Assembly (NCBI GenBank): GCA_000753575.1
Contig: JRFF01000011.1
Span: forward strand, 1 to 64,000
Length of the DNA: 64,000 bases
Reading direction: 5' to 3'
Origin: Candidatus Izimoplasma sp. HR2
GTDB taxonomy: Bacteria > Bacillota_I > Bacilli_A > Izemoplasmatales > Izemoplasmataceae
Positions within the stretch are counted from its first letter, which is position 1. Each line of letters opens with the position of its first letter. Below are positions 17,922-27,862 of this stretch, in pieces. A program made the translations under genes and the position numbers. Under the pieces are notes generated by a model that saw nothing but the letters and a program-made list of their open reading frames with translations, was not told the origin of the DNA and searched no databases.

Positions 17922-20438
17922 ATGGTCGTTCTTAATGAATATACACTCATACCTTTAATATCTTTTATTTTGTACTTTTTTATTCTTATTATTTTAGTAA
18001 CTTCAAATAAGAATAAACTTTCTAATGCTTTTAGTTGGTATGTAATGGCAATGATAGTATGGTCTTTAGGATCATTTATGATGAAAACAGACCTACCTCC
18101 TAGTTCATTATTTTGGCATCGAATATTATTTATAGGTTTTGCAACTGTACCAGTATTCTTATTAAGATTTAGTTATATGATGTCTGAAAACTATGCGAAG
18201 AAATGGGTAGTAAATCTTGGATATGTATTGTCAATGTTCTTAATAATTTTATCTTTTACTGGACAAGTTACTTCTAATGTAAATTTTGATGGTGAATATT
18301 TTACATATGATGTTGAATATGGGGCATATATAACTGCGGTTATATTAATGACATATAGTATTCTTGCTTTAATTACAATGACTAATAAAGTAAGAAGAAA
18401 AGAAATGAGTATTAAAAAAGTTAGATTAGTTATTATTGGGATTACATTAGTTGTTATTGGTGGTGCTTTAAATTTAAACACATTCTTAGGACAATATGGA
18501 ATTGATATCCTGTTTAATACTATTAATGCAGTGCTAATTACATATTCTATTTCAAGAAATAAGTTCTTAGAAATAAACTTAGTAGTTAAAAAAGGGTTGT
18601 CATTCTCACTCTATAACTTAATTTTATATATTGTATATGCAACTCTTGTAATAGCTTCTTATCAAATATTAACTTCTTATGGAATTACTAGAACTTCTTA
18701 TATTATATTATTTATGTCTCCAGTATTCTTGTTGTTAGAACCGATTAGAAATTTTCTTCAAAAAGTTATTAATAATCTATTCTTTAGACAAGTTACAGAT
18801 CAACAAATTATCTTAAGAGATTTCAGTAGTATTATAAACTCAGCATTAAGCTTGAAAATAATTACTGATTCATTAATTAAAGCCGTTGAAAATGGTCTTG
18901 ATTCTAAAGATGTAACGATAATGCTTAAGAATTCAAATAAATATCATGTTGGTAATACAACAATTGATGGAATAAATAAAGATACACATATATTTAAGTT
19001 TAATCATCCTATTGTAACTTGGTTTAATAATGGAAATAAGTTGTTATTATCAACTCATATCTATAATCATGTTTCTTTTAAAGGATTATGGGACCAAGAA
19101 AAAAGAGTTATTTCCAACTTAAACACAGAGGTTGTAGCTCCTATTAGATATTTAGATGATTTAATTGGAATGGTTATCATTTCTGGTAGAAATGATGAAA
19201 CTCCGTATAGTGTAAGTGAAACAGAGTTTTTAGAAACTTTAATTAATAATGCAGCAGCGATTATTGAAAACGCAAAAACAATTCAAAATATGAAAACTCA
19301 ATCAATTACTGATGAGTTAACAAAATTATATAATCACCGCTATTTTCATGATACAGCGGGTAAATGGGTTAAAGATAAAAAATATGAAACATTTAGTGTA
19401 GCAATGATTGATATCGATCAATTCAAAATTTATAATGATTTATATGGACATTTAGCTGGAGATATTGCACTTAAAAAAATAGCTGAAATTATTAATGAAG
19501 CCACATCTAAAAATGACTTAGTAGTAAGATATGGTGGAGAAGAGTTTGTTATTTTTTATCCGAATATTGAAGGAAAAGTAGCTTTAAAAGAAATTGATAA
19601 AATAAGAGAAAAAGTAGAAGAAGATTTCTTATTATCTAGAGATATTAAAGAATTCTTAACTGTAACAGTTGGTGTATCTTCTTTTCCTAAAGATGGTAAA
19701 ACATTAGAAGATATTATTTCTAAAGCTGATAGAGCAATGTATTACGGTAAAAAAATTGGTCGTAATAAATCAATTGTATTTAGAGAAGACGTTTCAACTA
19801 ATAGAACAATTGATGATGAAGTTAGTGAGAAAATTCGAGATGCACATGTTGCAAGTATATATGCTTTAGCAGCGACAATTGATGCTAAGGATCACTATAC
19901 ATATGGTCATTCAAACAATGTTGCTATTCTTTCTGAAGCAATCGCAAAAGCAGCATCATTTAATGATGAAGATGTTGAAATAGTTAGAAGTGCTGGATTA
20001 CTTCATGATATTGGTAAAGTAGGAATACCTGAATCAGTATTATCTAAACCAGGTGTTTTAACTGTAGATGAGATGGAAATAATGAAATCTCATGTAGTTC
20101 AATCAATTAATATTATTAAACATATTCCTAATTTATTAGAAACTGTTCCTGTAATAATAAGTCATCATGAAAGATATGATGGATTTGGATACCCAAGAGG
20201 TATTAGAGGGGAACAAATTCCAATACTAGGTAGAGTTATTTGTATAGCAGATGCATTTGATGCAATGACCACAGATAGACCTTATCGTAAAGGATTATCT
20301 TTAGAACAAGCAATTTATGAATTAAATAAAAACAAGGGGAAACAATTTGATCCTGACCTTGTAGATATTTTTATAAATAAAATAATTAGTAACGGAGTAT
20401 TATCAACATTAACTCTTGAAAATAGACCATCTTTCTAG
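17922..20438 (+). CDS. membrane GGDEF-HD-GYP c-di-GMP signalling protein
   Basis: An 838-residue sensor. About seven to eight N-terminal membrane helices (7TM histidine-kinase-type sensor region, to about residue 280), a GAF-like region (about 300-450), a GGDEF domain with intact GGEEF at 538-542, and an HD-GYP phosphodiesterase domain (LLHDIGKVG at 693-701, HHERYDGFGYP, then DAFDAMTTDRPYR). The product-inhibition RxxD site normally upstream of GGEEF reads SKND, so I-site feedback is probably lost. Both synthesis and breakdown of c-di-GMP look catalytically possible. It begins 23 nt after the GH3 gene with GAGGTGG and probably belongs to the same transcript. Its terminator overlaps its last codons. 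Confidence 0.9.
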   Translation: MVVLNEYTLIPLISFILYFFILIILVTSNKNKLSNAFSWYVMAMIVWSLGSFMMKTDLPPSSLFWHRILFIGFATVPVFLLRFSYMMSENYAKKWVVNLGYVLSMFLIILSFTGQVTSNVNFDGEYFTYDVEYGAYITAVILMTYSILALITMTNKVRRKEMSIKKVRLVIIGITLVVIGGALNLNTFLGQYGIDILFNTINAVLITYSISRNKFLEINLVVKKGLSFSLYNLILYIVYATLVIASYQILTSYGITRTSYIILFMSPVFLLLEPIRNFLQKVINNLFFRQVTDQQIILRDFSSIINSALSLKIITDSLIKAVENGLDSKDVTIMLKNSNKYHVGNTTIDGINKDTHIFKFNHPIVTWFNNGNKLLLSTHIYNHVSFKGLWDQEKRVISNLNTEVVAPIRYLDDLIGMVIISGRNDETPYSVSETEFLETLINNAAAIIENAKTIQNMKTQSITDELTKLYNHRYFHDTAGKWVKDKKYETFSVAMIDIDQFKIYNDLYGHLAGDIALKKIAEIINEATSKNDLVVRYGGEEFVIFYPNIEGKVALKEIDKIREKVEEDFLLSRDIKEFLTVTVGVSSFPKDGKTLEDIISKADRAMYYGKKIGRNKSIVFREDVSTNRTIDDEVSEKIRDAHVASIYALAATIDAKDHYTYGHSNNVAILSEAIAKAASFNDEDVEIVRSAGLLHDIGKVGIPESVLSKPGVLTVDEMEIMKSHVVQSINIIKHIPNLLETVPVIISHHERYDGFGYPRGIRGEQIPILGRVICIADAFDAMTTDRPYRKGLSLEQAIYELNKNKGKQFDPDLVDIFINKIISNGVLSTLTLENRPSF

Positions 20439-20456
20439 ATAGGTCTATTTTTTCTT
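20421..20456 (+). terminator. terminator overlapping the end of the GGDEF-HD-GYP gene
   Basis: AATAGACC (20421-20428) pairs with GGTCTATT (20442-20449) and is followed by a T-run. The stop codon lies inside the loop. Confidence 0.85.
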
Positions 20457-20460
20457 AATG

Positions 20461-20479
20461 ACACTTTTTAAAATAGTGT
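20461..20479. repeat. short inverted repeat upstream of the S41-like gene
   Basis: ACACT and AGTGT flank an AT-rich 9-nt centre (TTTTAAAAT) that is itself nearly symmetric, within the 130-nt leader of the lipoprotein gene. It could be an operator; no regulator is evident. Confidence 0.35.
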
Positions 20480-20575
20480 ATATTAAATGTTTGATAATCT
20501 ATTATATGTGATAAAATATATATTGAAGAATAATTTAAAATACAAAGATATAATATAAAGAGGAGGAAGATGATT

Positions 20576-22774
20576 TTGAATAAAAAATACAAAAGAATAC
20601 AATTTTTACTAGCAAGTTTTGTAATTGTATTTTTATTAGTAGGATGTGGTCCTACTGAAGCAGAAGATATTGATACTACCGATACGGATACACCAGTTAT
20701 TAGTGGGGCAGTTGATATCGAATTTGAACCTGGTGATGCTGATGAAATAGCGTATTTAGAAGGTGTAACTGCACTTGATGAACTTGATGGTGACATAACT
20801 TCATTAATTACAGTTGATACAGAAGAAGTAAACTTATTTACAGTTGGTATTTATGAAATAACTTATACTGTTACAGATACAGATGGATTTACTGCATCTA
20901 TAGCTGTAGATGTATATGTTGGTAAACAACTTGAAGCTGATACTATTGCAGATCTTGAAGAACTTAACTTTGATTTTGCATGGAATTTCCCAACAGTTGG
21001 AACAAATGGAACTATCTTTTTCTGGAGTTCTAGTAATACGAGAGTAATGACTGATAAAGGGCTTGTAATTCCACCACCTATTGGATCTGGTCCTGAGACT
21101 ATTACGATGACTGTTGACGCTTATAATGGTATATACTCAGATTCAATGACATTTGAATTTGTTGTTGAGGATAGAGATGAATCTACAGTAACACTTATGA
21201 AGACATTACCATTTGTTGGTACATCAGATGAATATGTTGTAACTGATGATCCAGCAGTTGATATTTTTTATGTTGATTACGGGAATGTTCCTTATATAGA
21301 TATAGAAACATATATTGATATGATTGATGGAGCTATTGATTCAGATATAATAGATTTTACTACAGAAGGTGACGATGTATTAATCGTATCTTATGAAGTT
21401 ACTTATGATGATTTTGATGGAATAGAAGTAACTGATGAATTTATAGCAACTATTGATTTTACTGAAAATACTTTTACAGTAAATAATTATGGTTTCTTTG
21501 AAAATTATGTTGCTGAAACTTCAACTGATTATGGTGAAGGATTAGATTATGTAGATGCAGATTATGTTGATCCTAAAGAAGTTACAATTCCTTTAGGTGA
21601 ATACTCTTTTGATTTAGTAGTCTATGAAAATGATGGAAATACTTATTACTTAATGCCATTCCATGTAGCGAATTTATTATTTGCTGGTGGAGTATATTAT
21701 GATGTTTATTATAATGGTGATTCATTATATGGTATCGATACATTTGGAATTAGTGGTGGATCAGAAGAAGACTTAGAAATACAAGAACTAGTTCGTACTA
21801 GTTCATATAATGATATGTCAGCTCCTAAAGATGTTAAAGAAGCAACTTATCACTTTATGGCTTTAGCATTAGATTATTTCTATGGTCTTAAAGAAGATCA
21901 AAAAGTTGATACATATTATGATTATCTTGAAGGATATGCTTCTGCTTTAATTACTAAAAGTGATTATTCATTATACGAAGCTATGTTTGATATAGCATAC
22001 GGATTAGATGATTTACATACATCTCATGTTTTCCCAGGGTATTACAATCCAGCTGATTCATCATTTGGATTAAGTATTAATGATTTAGGATCTAAATCAA
22101 CTACTTTCTATGAAGGATTATGGGATATTCAAGATGATATAGAAGAAATTTTTGGAACTGCAGGATTACCTGGATATGAACTTATTGATGATGATAAGAC
22201 AGCTATTATTTATTTAGAAGGGTTTGACGTTGATACTCCTGATTCATTTAAGGCTATTTTAAATAGTTTACCTAGTAGTGTTGATAATGTTGTTATTGAT
22301 TTAGCTTATAACACAGGTGGTAACTTAGGTGCAGTATTAAGAATCTTTGGTTATATGACTGAAGATGATATTTTATTCCATTCTCAAAATCCAGCTGATG
22401 ATAGTGCTGTAACTTGGTATGTTCAAAGTTCTTATAGAGCAAAGGATTACAACTGGTTTATTAAAACATCAAGTGTAACATTTAGTGCGGCTAACTTAAT
22501 GGCAAGTATGGCTCAAGAAATGGGTATTGCGACTATTGTAGGGCAAGACTCAACAGGTGGAGCTTCGTCAATTGGTGTAATTATGGCACCTGATGGAACT
22601 ACGTTATTAATTAGTACTAATAATGTATTAAGTACACGTATTGGAAATGAAACTGATGGATATAGATATAAGAGTATAGAATACGGAATTGAAGTTGATT
22701 ACTATATGAGTAATGTATATAGTGAATCTCTATTAATTAGTATTATTGAACAAGCAAACGCTGCAAACGAATAA
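20576..22774 (+). CDS. S41-peptidase-like lipoprotein with a DUF5011-type domain
   Basis: About 732 residues. The N-terminus is a lipoprotein signal ending in LLVGC, so the protein is lipid-anchored outside the cell. Next is an Ig-like DUF5011-type domain (DELDGDIT...YEITYTVTDTDG, about 55-120), a second beta domain, and a C-terminal S41 (tail-specific protease) region with DDLHTSH, IIYLEGF, DLAYNTGGN and a serine in VTFSAANL at about residue 637, the place of the S41 nucleophile. AGGAGG at 20561-20566 is only 3 nt from the ATG at 20570 but 9 nt from TTG 20576, so TTG is the better start. Probable surface protease or a protease-derived binding protein. Confidence 0.8.
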   Translation: MNKKYKRIQFLLASFVIVFLLVGCGPTEAEDIDTTDTDTPVISGAVDIEFEPGDADEIAYLEGVTALDELDGDITSLITVDTEEVNLFTVGIYEITYTVTDTDGFTASIAVDVYVGKQLEADTIADLEELNFDFAWNFPTVGTNGTIFFWSSSNTRVMTDKGLVIPPPIGSGPETITMTVDAYNGIYSDSMTFEFVVEDRDESTVTLMKTLPFVGTSDEYVVTDDPAVDIFYVDYGNVPYIDIETYIDMIDGAIDSDIIDFTTEGDDVLIVSYEVTYDDFDGIEVTDEFIATIDFTENTFTVNNYGFFENYVAETSTDYGEGLDYVDADYVDPKEVTIPLGEYSFDLVVYENDGNTYYLMPFHVANLLFAGGVYYDVYYNGDSLYGIDTFGISGGSEEDLEIQELVRTSSYNDMSAPKDVKEATYHFMALALDYFYGLKEDQKVDTYYDYLEGYASALITKSDYSLYEAMFDIAYGLDDLHTSHVFPGYYNPADSSFGLSINDLGSKSTTFYEGLWDIQDDIEEIFGTAGLPGYELIDDDKTAIIYLEGFDVDTPDSFKAILNSLPSSVDNVVIDLAYNTGGNLGAVLRIFGYMTEDDILFHSQNPADDSAVTWYVQSSYRAKDYNWFIKTSSVTFSAANLMASMAQEMGIATIVGQDSTGGASSIGVIMAPDGTTLLISTNNVLSTRIGNETDGYRYKSIEYGIEVDYYMSNVYSESLLISIIEQANAANE

Positions 22775-22787
22775 TTAAGTTTAATTA

Positions 22788-22818
22788 AAAAGAGTATCTT
22801 AAAGATGCTCTTTTTTTT
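22788..22818 (+). terminator. rho-independent terminator
   Basis: AGAGTATCT-TAA-AGATGCTCT (one G-T pair) is followed by eight T residues, just after the S41-like gene. Confidence 0.9.
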
Positions 22819-22854
22819 GTTATATAGTATAATAAAGATGAAAGGAGAGATTAT

Positions 22855-23325
22855 ATGAAATATGAAGTTAAAGATTTTGAAGAAAGATATTTTGCTGGTA
22901 TCGAATTTGATGGTGGAGTAAAGTTAGGAAAGACTGATAAAATTCCTAAGCTTTGGGATAAGTTTTTAAATGATGTTTTAGAAACAATCCCTTCAAGAAA
23001 GAGTGGTTTTCCCGTGATTGGGCTTGAATGTTATCCACCTAATTTTATGGAAACAAAAGAGTTTGATTACTACACATTAGTTGAAACTGACGGATTAATA
23101 GAAAGCACAGAAGCATATGTAACTAAGAAACTTCCTAAAGGGAAGTATATAAGTTTTGAAATTGGGTTTGATACTTTACATGAGGATATTAAAAAAGTGT
23201 ATAGGTATATCAAGGAACACAATGTAAAAGTTCATAGAGGTTTTGATTTTGAAGAGTATTTAGAAGAACAAAAGTATTATGAAAGTGGAGCAATTTTGAA
23301 TTTCTCATTTTTGTTAGATGAATAA
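22855..23325 (+). CDS. GyrI-like effector-binding domain protein
   Basis: A 156-residue stand-alone GyrI/AraC-effector-binding (SOUL-like) domain: an N-terminal beta strand VKDFEERYFAGIE, the central PVIGLECYP segment, the KLPKGKYISFE strand, and a late FDFEEYL element. Such domains bind small hydrophobic ligands as part of MerR/AraC regulators or act alone as gyrase inhibitors or hydrolases. There is no DNA-binding domain. AAAGGAGAG precedes the ATG. It overlaps the next gene by one base (TAATG at 23323-23327), so the two are co-translated. The ligand is unknown. Confidence 0.8.
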   Translation: MKYEVKDFEERYFAGIEFDGGVKLGKTDKIPKLWDKFLNDVLETIPSRKSGFPVIGLECYPPNFMETKEFDYYTLVETDGLIESTEAYVTKKLPKGKYISFEIGFDTLHEDIKKVYRYIKEHNVKVHRGFDFEEYLEEQKYYESGAILNFSFLLDE

Positions 23326-24215
23326 TGATTGATAATAAATTGATTAGAAATAAGATTCTACCAAAAGTAAAAGAAGAAGGTAGAATGCTTGATTATTACT
23401 TAGTAAAAGGTTTAATCGAAAATACTGATAAAGAAATTATAAATGAACTTCTAAAATTTCAAAATGATGATAAAGGTTTTGGTCATGGACTAGAGCCAGA
23501 TTTAAGAATGCCTAATTCAAGTGTAGCTTGTACAAATCACGCAGTTCATATATTAGATCAAGTTAAGGACAAGAGTTTAACTATTAAACTAAGAAAGCAA
23601 ATTGTAGAGTATTATGAAAGCGTATATTTAGAAGATTTAGAAAGATGGAGAATGACAAGTGAAGTTGTAAATGATTTCCCTAGAGCTATCTGGTGGAATT
23701 ATGAAACAGTGGATGATTTCACTTACGGAAATCCTAATCCTGAAATCATAGGATTCTTATATCAAAATAAAAAGTACTTAAAAAAGATTGGAATAAATAA
23801 ACAAATAAACAACGTATTAAAATATATTGATACTGACTTTGAAAAAGAAGCTAGTATGCATTCAGTAATGAGTATGCTACATTTTTATAAAAATATTGAT
23901 AAAGATATTCAAAACTTAATTAAATCAAAACTTCAAAAAGTTGTTGTATCTGAATTAAATAAATCTTATGGTAAATGGGAAAAATATGGACTAGAGCCGT
24001 ATAAAATAGCTATAATTGATAAGAAATTCTTAAATACAAGACTAGAAGAATTGAATGAAAATCTTCTAGTTATTAAGGAAAAGGTTGAAAAAGGATTGAT
24101 AATTCCTAATTGGAGATGGTATCAATTTAAAGAAGTATTTGAAGAGTGTAAAATGGAGTGGAGTGGATATTTAACATTTAATGTCCTAAGAGCTTTAAGA
24201 TTAAATAGATTGTAA
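23325..24215 (+). CDS. alpha/alpha-toroid-like hypothetical protein
   Basis: A 296-residue soluble protein without signal or membrane segment. The segment QNDDKGFGHGLEPD, followed by helices with NHAVHILDQV, resembles the repeats of prenyltransferase/terpene-cyclase-like alpha toroids, but no catalytic DxDD or zinc site is visible, so enzymatic activity is doubtful. Several Trp-rich stretches (RAIWWNYE, NWRWYQF) may line a pocket. It is translationally coupled to the GyrI-like gene, which suggests that both act on the same small molecule; that is inference. A terminator follows. Confidence 0.65.
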   Translation: MIDNKLIRNKILPKVKEEGRMLDYYLVKGLIENTDKEIINELLKFQNDDKGFGHGLEPDLRMPNSSVACTNHAVHILDQVKDKSLTIKLRKQIVEYYESVYLEDLERWRMTSEVVNDFPRAIWWNYETVDDFTYGNPNPEIIGFLYQNKKYLKKIGINKQINNVLKYIDTDFEKEASMHSVMSMLHFYKNIDKDIQNLIKSKLQKVVVSELNKSYGKWEKYGLEPYKIAIIDKKFLNTRLEELNENLLVIKEKVEKGLIIPNWRWYQFKEVFEECKMEWSGYLTFNVLRALRLNRL

Positions 24216-24248
24216 AAATAGAACCCAAATTGGTTTCTATTTTTTTAT
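24214..24248 (+). terminator. rho-independent terminator
   Basis: AATAGAA plus CC pairs with GG plus TTCTATT (one bulged T), followed by seven T residues. Confidence 0.8.
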
Positions 24249-24296
24249 TAAAGAAAAAGAATAATGATGAAAGTAATATGTTATTGAGGTGATAAA

Positions 24297-26132
24297 ATGA
24301 TAAAGAAAATAGGAATAACATTATTACTAATTTTAACGTTCGTTTTTACTAGTGTTAGTGCGACTACATTTACTAATCAACTACCAGGAGGTAAAAATTA
24401 TATAGATATTAATAACCTAGTAATAGGGGAGAATACTCTTAGTACAGTAAATGAATTCAAAGTTAAAGAAAATACTTTTTATACTTTTAGTATGCCTGGA
24501 TACGATATGATTAGTGGAGAATTATCAGTTGAAATTTCTGGTAATGAAGTATATTTAGAAGGATATGTTGAATCTAATCCAGATTGTATTATGGAATTAC
24601 AAGAGACAACATGTACATTTGAAACTGCAGTAGGAGAAAGTTATTTAAATATTGTTATAAACTCTCTTGATATTGAAAGTTTTATTTTTTACTACGGAAT
24701 AAATGCATTTCAATTAGAGGAAGGGAATGTATACACATATTATGAAGATTATATTCCTCCACTTGAAGATACAACCGAACCGTCATTTTCTGGGATTGGT
24801 GCATATATAAAAAGTTATAGTAATTACGAAAGCTTATTAAGTATTATTAATAATCATATTGTTGTAATAGATGAAGTTGATGGGGATATCACAAGTAATA
24901 TAGTAATTATTAGTGACTTATATACGGGAAATGAACAAATAGTAGGTGAATATCTTGTTGAGTTAAGTGCAAGTGATTCTAGTGGAAATACAGCATATTT
25001 TAGTTTGAGTATTTTAGTTAAAGATGAAATAGATCCAATCATTACTGGACCTACTAATATTGATATTAGTATATCTGAGATAACTAATATCAATGAGATA
25101 ATTACTAATTATTTTACAGTAAGTGATGATTATGGAATAGCAACTATAAATATATTAGTAGATAACTATACAGTAAATAATGATTTACTTGGAATATATT
25201 TAGTTAAAATTGAAGCAGTAGATGAATCTTTAAATAGTGTATCTTTAGAATTTAATGTTTCTTTAGTAGATATTGATAGTCCTGTAGTTACATCAGTTTT
25301 AAATGTAGATTCATACTTATCTAATCCACTTGATTTAACAGGTATACTAGACACTATAGTATTAAGTGATAACTACGATGATATGAGTAATCCTAATATC
25401 ATTGTAATTAGTAATCAATTTAATGGAAATGAAAGTATTCCTGGTACATATACAATTAATTTTGAAGTAAGTGATGGACAAGGGAACACCTTAAATGAGG
25501 ATATAGTAGTTACTGTAATTGATGATGTAGCACCAGCAATCAGTGGACCTATTACTTATCAAGGATCATATGAAGAAGAGCTTTTAGCAAGTGATTTTTT
25601 AAATATGTTGAATGTTAGTGATAATAGTGATTCTTTAAGTTTAATTGATATGTATATTATTGAAGATACATATTCAAATAGAAGTAGTATTACCGGTAGT
25701 TATTTAATTACGTTTGGAGTAATTGATAGTAATAATAATGAAATTACTCATTCAATCAGTATTACTTTATTTGATGATATAGCTCCGATAATATATATAG
25801 ATGACTATATTGTTACAGTTGATATGGAATCAACTTTTACAACTGATGATGCTTTAACTTTATTGATTAATTCAAATGAATTAACTGAAGGAAGTTATAC
25901 TGTTAAAAAGTTATTTGATGGATATACAGGTAATGAATTAAATGAAGGGACCTATGTATATTTACTTGAATTCACTAATAACTCAGGTGAAAGTTTCCAA
26001 AAAGAGTTTTTAGTAAAAGTAATAGATACTGATGATTCTTTGATTGATGAAGATTTATTTATTAGAAATATAATTTTATATTCTTTTTCTATTACATTCT
26101 TTGGGTATGTTGTGTATAAAAACAAAAAATAA
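24297..26132 (+). CDS. secreted, membrane-anchored multi-Ig-like (DUF5011-type) surface protein
   Basis: A 611-residue exported protein. A Sec signal peptide (hydrophobic to about residue 20, ending SVSA) is followed by a jelly-roll-like N-terminal domain and four to five repeats of about 80-90 residues of the form D-x-x-D-P-x-I-x-G ... GxYxVxxxxxDxxGN, typical of DUF5011/HYR bacterial Ig-like domains. A single C-terminal membrane helix (from about 588) with a KNKK tail anchors it; there is no LPXTG sortase motif. Composition is poor in Cys and rich in Ser, Asn, Asp and Ile. Probable adhesin or surface-layer component. It sits alone between terminators and a lactate permease. Confidence 0.8.
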   Translation: MIKKIGITLLLILTFVFTSVSATTFTNQLPGGKNYIDINNLVIGENTLSTVNEFKVKENTFYTFSMPGYDMISGELSVEISGNEVYLEGYVESNPDCIMELQETTCTFETAVGESYLNIVINSLDIESFIFYYGINAFQLEEGNVYTYYEDYIPPLEDTTEPSFSGIGAYIKSYSNYESLLSIINNHIVVIDEVDGDITSNIVIISDLYTGNEQIVGEYLVELSASDSSGNTAYFSLSILVKDEIDPIITGPTNIDISISEITNINEIITNYFTVSDDYGIATINILVDNYTVNNDLLGIYLVKIEAVDESLNSVSLEFNVSLVDIDSPVVTSVLNVDSYLSNPLDLTGILDTIVLSDNYDDMSNPNIIVISNQFNGNESIPGTYTINFEVSDGQGNTLNEDIVVTVIDDVAPAISGPITYQGSYEEELLASDFLNMLNVSDNSDSLSLIDMYIIEDTYSNRSSITGSYLITFGVIDSNNNEITHSISITLFDDIAPIIYIDDYIVTVDMESTFTTDDALTLLINSNELTEGSYTVKKLFDGYTGNELNEGTYVYLLEFTNNSGESFQKEFLVKVIDTDDSLIDEDLFIRNIILYSFSITFFGYVVYKNKK

Positions 26133-26157
26133 AACGTATTCATTTCATTATGATTGA

Positions 26158-26193
26158 CTTTCACCTTAATTTCTTATAAATTAAGGTTGAAAG
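26158..26193 (+). promoter_or_regulatory. long hairpin in the lactate permease leader
   Basis: CTTTCACCTTAATTT (26158-26172) pairs with the segment at 26178-26193 over 15 bp with one bulge. It ends 12 nt before the ATG and has no T-run, so it is not a normal terminator. A role in mRNA stability or control of translation of the permease is possible. Confidence 0.5.
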
Positions 26194-26205
26194 CGGTGAT
26201 TTAAT

Positions 26206-27762
26206 ATGGAATTATTACGTATATTAACTAGTATATTGCCAGTGCTTGGACCGTTAGTACTTTTAGTTATATTTAGAATGAGTGCTAAAAAAGGAATGAC
26301 AATAAGTATGGTCTTAATGATGGTGCTTGCCTTAGTTATATGGCAAGTATCATTTGATGTTATATTTGCTTCTGTATTTGTAGGTATTCATAAGTCATTA
26401 ACAATTATTTTAATATTGCTTGGAGCTTTGACTTTAGTTAATACTTTAAAAAATACAAAAGCTATTAAAAGAATTAATCAAGGATTTGAAACTATCTCAA
26501 AAGATAAAAGAATTTTAGCTGTAATAATTGCATTCTTATTTGGGGCTTTAATTGAAGGAGCTAGTGGATTTGGAACACCAGCTGCGATTACAGGACCATT
26601 ACTTGTGGGTATGGGATTTGATCCATTAACTGCTGTAGTTTTAGCACTTGTAGCTGATAGTACTCCTGTATCATTTGGTGCTGTAGGTACACCACTTGCT
26701 GTTGGACTAGGTGACATGAGTTTAGATTTAAATTTAATAGCTAGTAATGTTACTTTCATAGATTTGTTTAGTGGAATATTTATTCCTCTAATTGTAGTTA
26801 CAATGTTTGTAGTAATGAATAAAGAATATAAAGATAAGAAAATGAAGAGTATTATTGAAATTCTTCCATGGACTTTATTTGTTGGAGTTATATATGTTTT
26901 AACAGCATATGGTACAGCTTCATTTATTGGTTTTGAATTTGTTTCTATTATTACTCCTATAGTAACTTTGTTAGTAGTAACAATATCTACTAAGTATGGT
27001 TTCTTAGTTCCAAAGGATTTAGAACAAGTAGAAAACGAAAAAACTGAGATGTCTTTATTTAAGGCATGGAGTCCATATTTAGTTGTTGTAGTCTTACTAT
27101 TACTAACTAGAGTTATTGAACCACTAAAAGAGCTATTATTATCAATTGACTTTTTATCTTTGAATAATGTTCTTGGAACATCTATTTCTTCATCATTTGC
27201 TATATTTTACTCCCCTGGAGCTGTTCTAATACTCGCAAGTGTATTTGCGTCTATATATCAGAAAAAGGGGCTAAAAGAGTTTAAAAACGCTATAAGAGAT
27301 ACTAAAAAAGTAATAATTGGAGCAAGTCTTGCTTTAATACCTACTTTAATAATGGTAACTATATATACCAATAGTCAGTTTAATGGATTAGATTTAGAGA
27401 GTATGCCGACATATTTTGCGAATAATCTAGGAAGTATATTTGGTGGTATGTGGTCTGTGATGAGTCCGTTTCTTGGAATGTTAGGAAGTTTTGTTTCAGG
27501 AAGTGCAACTGTTTCTAATTTAACATTTGGGAATGTTCAGTACTCAATTGCAAATACTGTGAATTTAGATACTAATGTCATAATGGCTGAACAAGTAATA
27601 GGAGCAGCTATAGGTAATATGATATGTGTTCATAATGTAGTCGCTGCATCTAGTGTAGTAGGTCTTGAGAATCAAGAAGGTATAATAATTAAGAAAACTA
27701 TTATACCTGCGCTTATATATGCAACACTAGTTGCGATTATTAGTTTTATAATACTATTTTAA
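26206..27762 (+). CDS. lctP: L-lactate permease (LctP family)
   Basis: A 518-residue transporter with 12-14 membrane segments. The family signature [15 protein letters not shown] at about residues 110-124 and the repeat-like segments [15 protein letters not shown] and [12 protein letters not shown] are clear. LctP proteins move lactate or glycolate with H+. GCGGTGAT precedes the ATG, below a 15-bp hairpin. Lactate dehydrogenase is encoded 7 kb away at 34.3-35.2 kb, so uptake or export of fermentation lactate is plausible. It ends in a strong terminator directly abutting the marR promoter. Confidence 0.92.
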   Translation: MELLRILTSILPVLGPLVLLVIFRMSAKKGMTISMVLMMVLALVIWQVSFDVIFASVFVGIHKSLTIILILLGALTLVNTLKNTKAIKRINQGFETISKDKRILAVIIAFLFGALIEGASGFGTPAAITGPLLVGMGFDPLTAVVLALVADSTPVSFGAVGTPLAVGLGDMSLDLNLIASNVTFIDLFSGIFIPLIVVTMFVVMNKEYKDKKMKSIIEILPWTLFVGVIYVLTAYGTASFIGFEFVSIITPIVTLLVVTISTKYGFLVPKDLEQVENEKTEMSLFKAWSPYLVVVVLLLLTRVIEPLKELLLSIDFLSLNNVLGTSISSSFAIFYSPGAVLILASVFASIYQKKGLKEFKNAIRDTKKVIIGASLALIPTLIMVTIYTNSQFNGLDLESMPTYFANNLGSIFGGMWSVMSPFLGMLGSFVSGSATVSNLTFGNVQYSIANTVNLDTNVIMAEQVIGAAIGNMICVHNVVAASSVVGLENQEGIIIKKTIIPALIYATLVAIISFIILF

Positions 27763-27763
27763 T

Positions 27764-27790
27764 AAAAGCTGAAGAAATTCAGCTTTTTTA
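27764..27790 (+). terminator. rho-independent terminator
   Basis: AAAAGCTGAA-GAAA-TTCAGCTTTT plus T-run, ending one base before the -35 box of the marR promoter. Confidence 0.9.
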
Positions 27791-27843
27791 TTGACTAAAT
27801 TTGTGGATGATTATATAATGATTAGGTAGAACCTAACTATTAT
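27791..27843 (+). promoter_or_regulatory. marR promoter and autoregulatory palindrome
   Basis: TTGACT (27791-27796) and TATAAT (27814-27819) are exactly 17 nt apart, a near-consensus sigma-A promoter. A 29-nt palindrome follows: ATAATgaTTAGGT at 27815-27827, an AGA centre, and ACCTAActATTAT at 27831-27843. It covers the -10 and start point, as expected for a MarR repressor site. Confidence 0.85.
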
Positions 27844-27862
27844 GTATTAGGAGTTGAATAAT

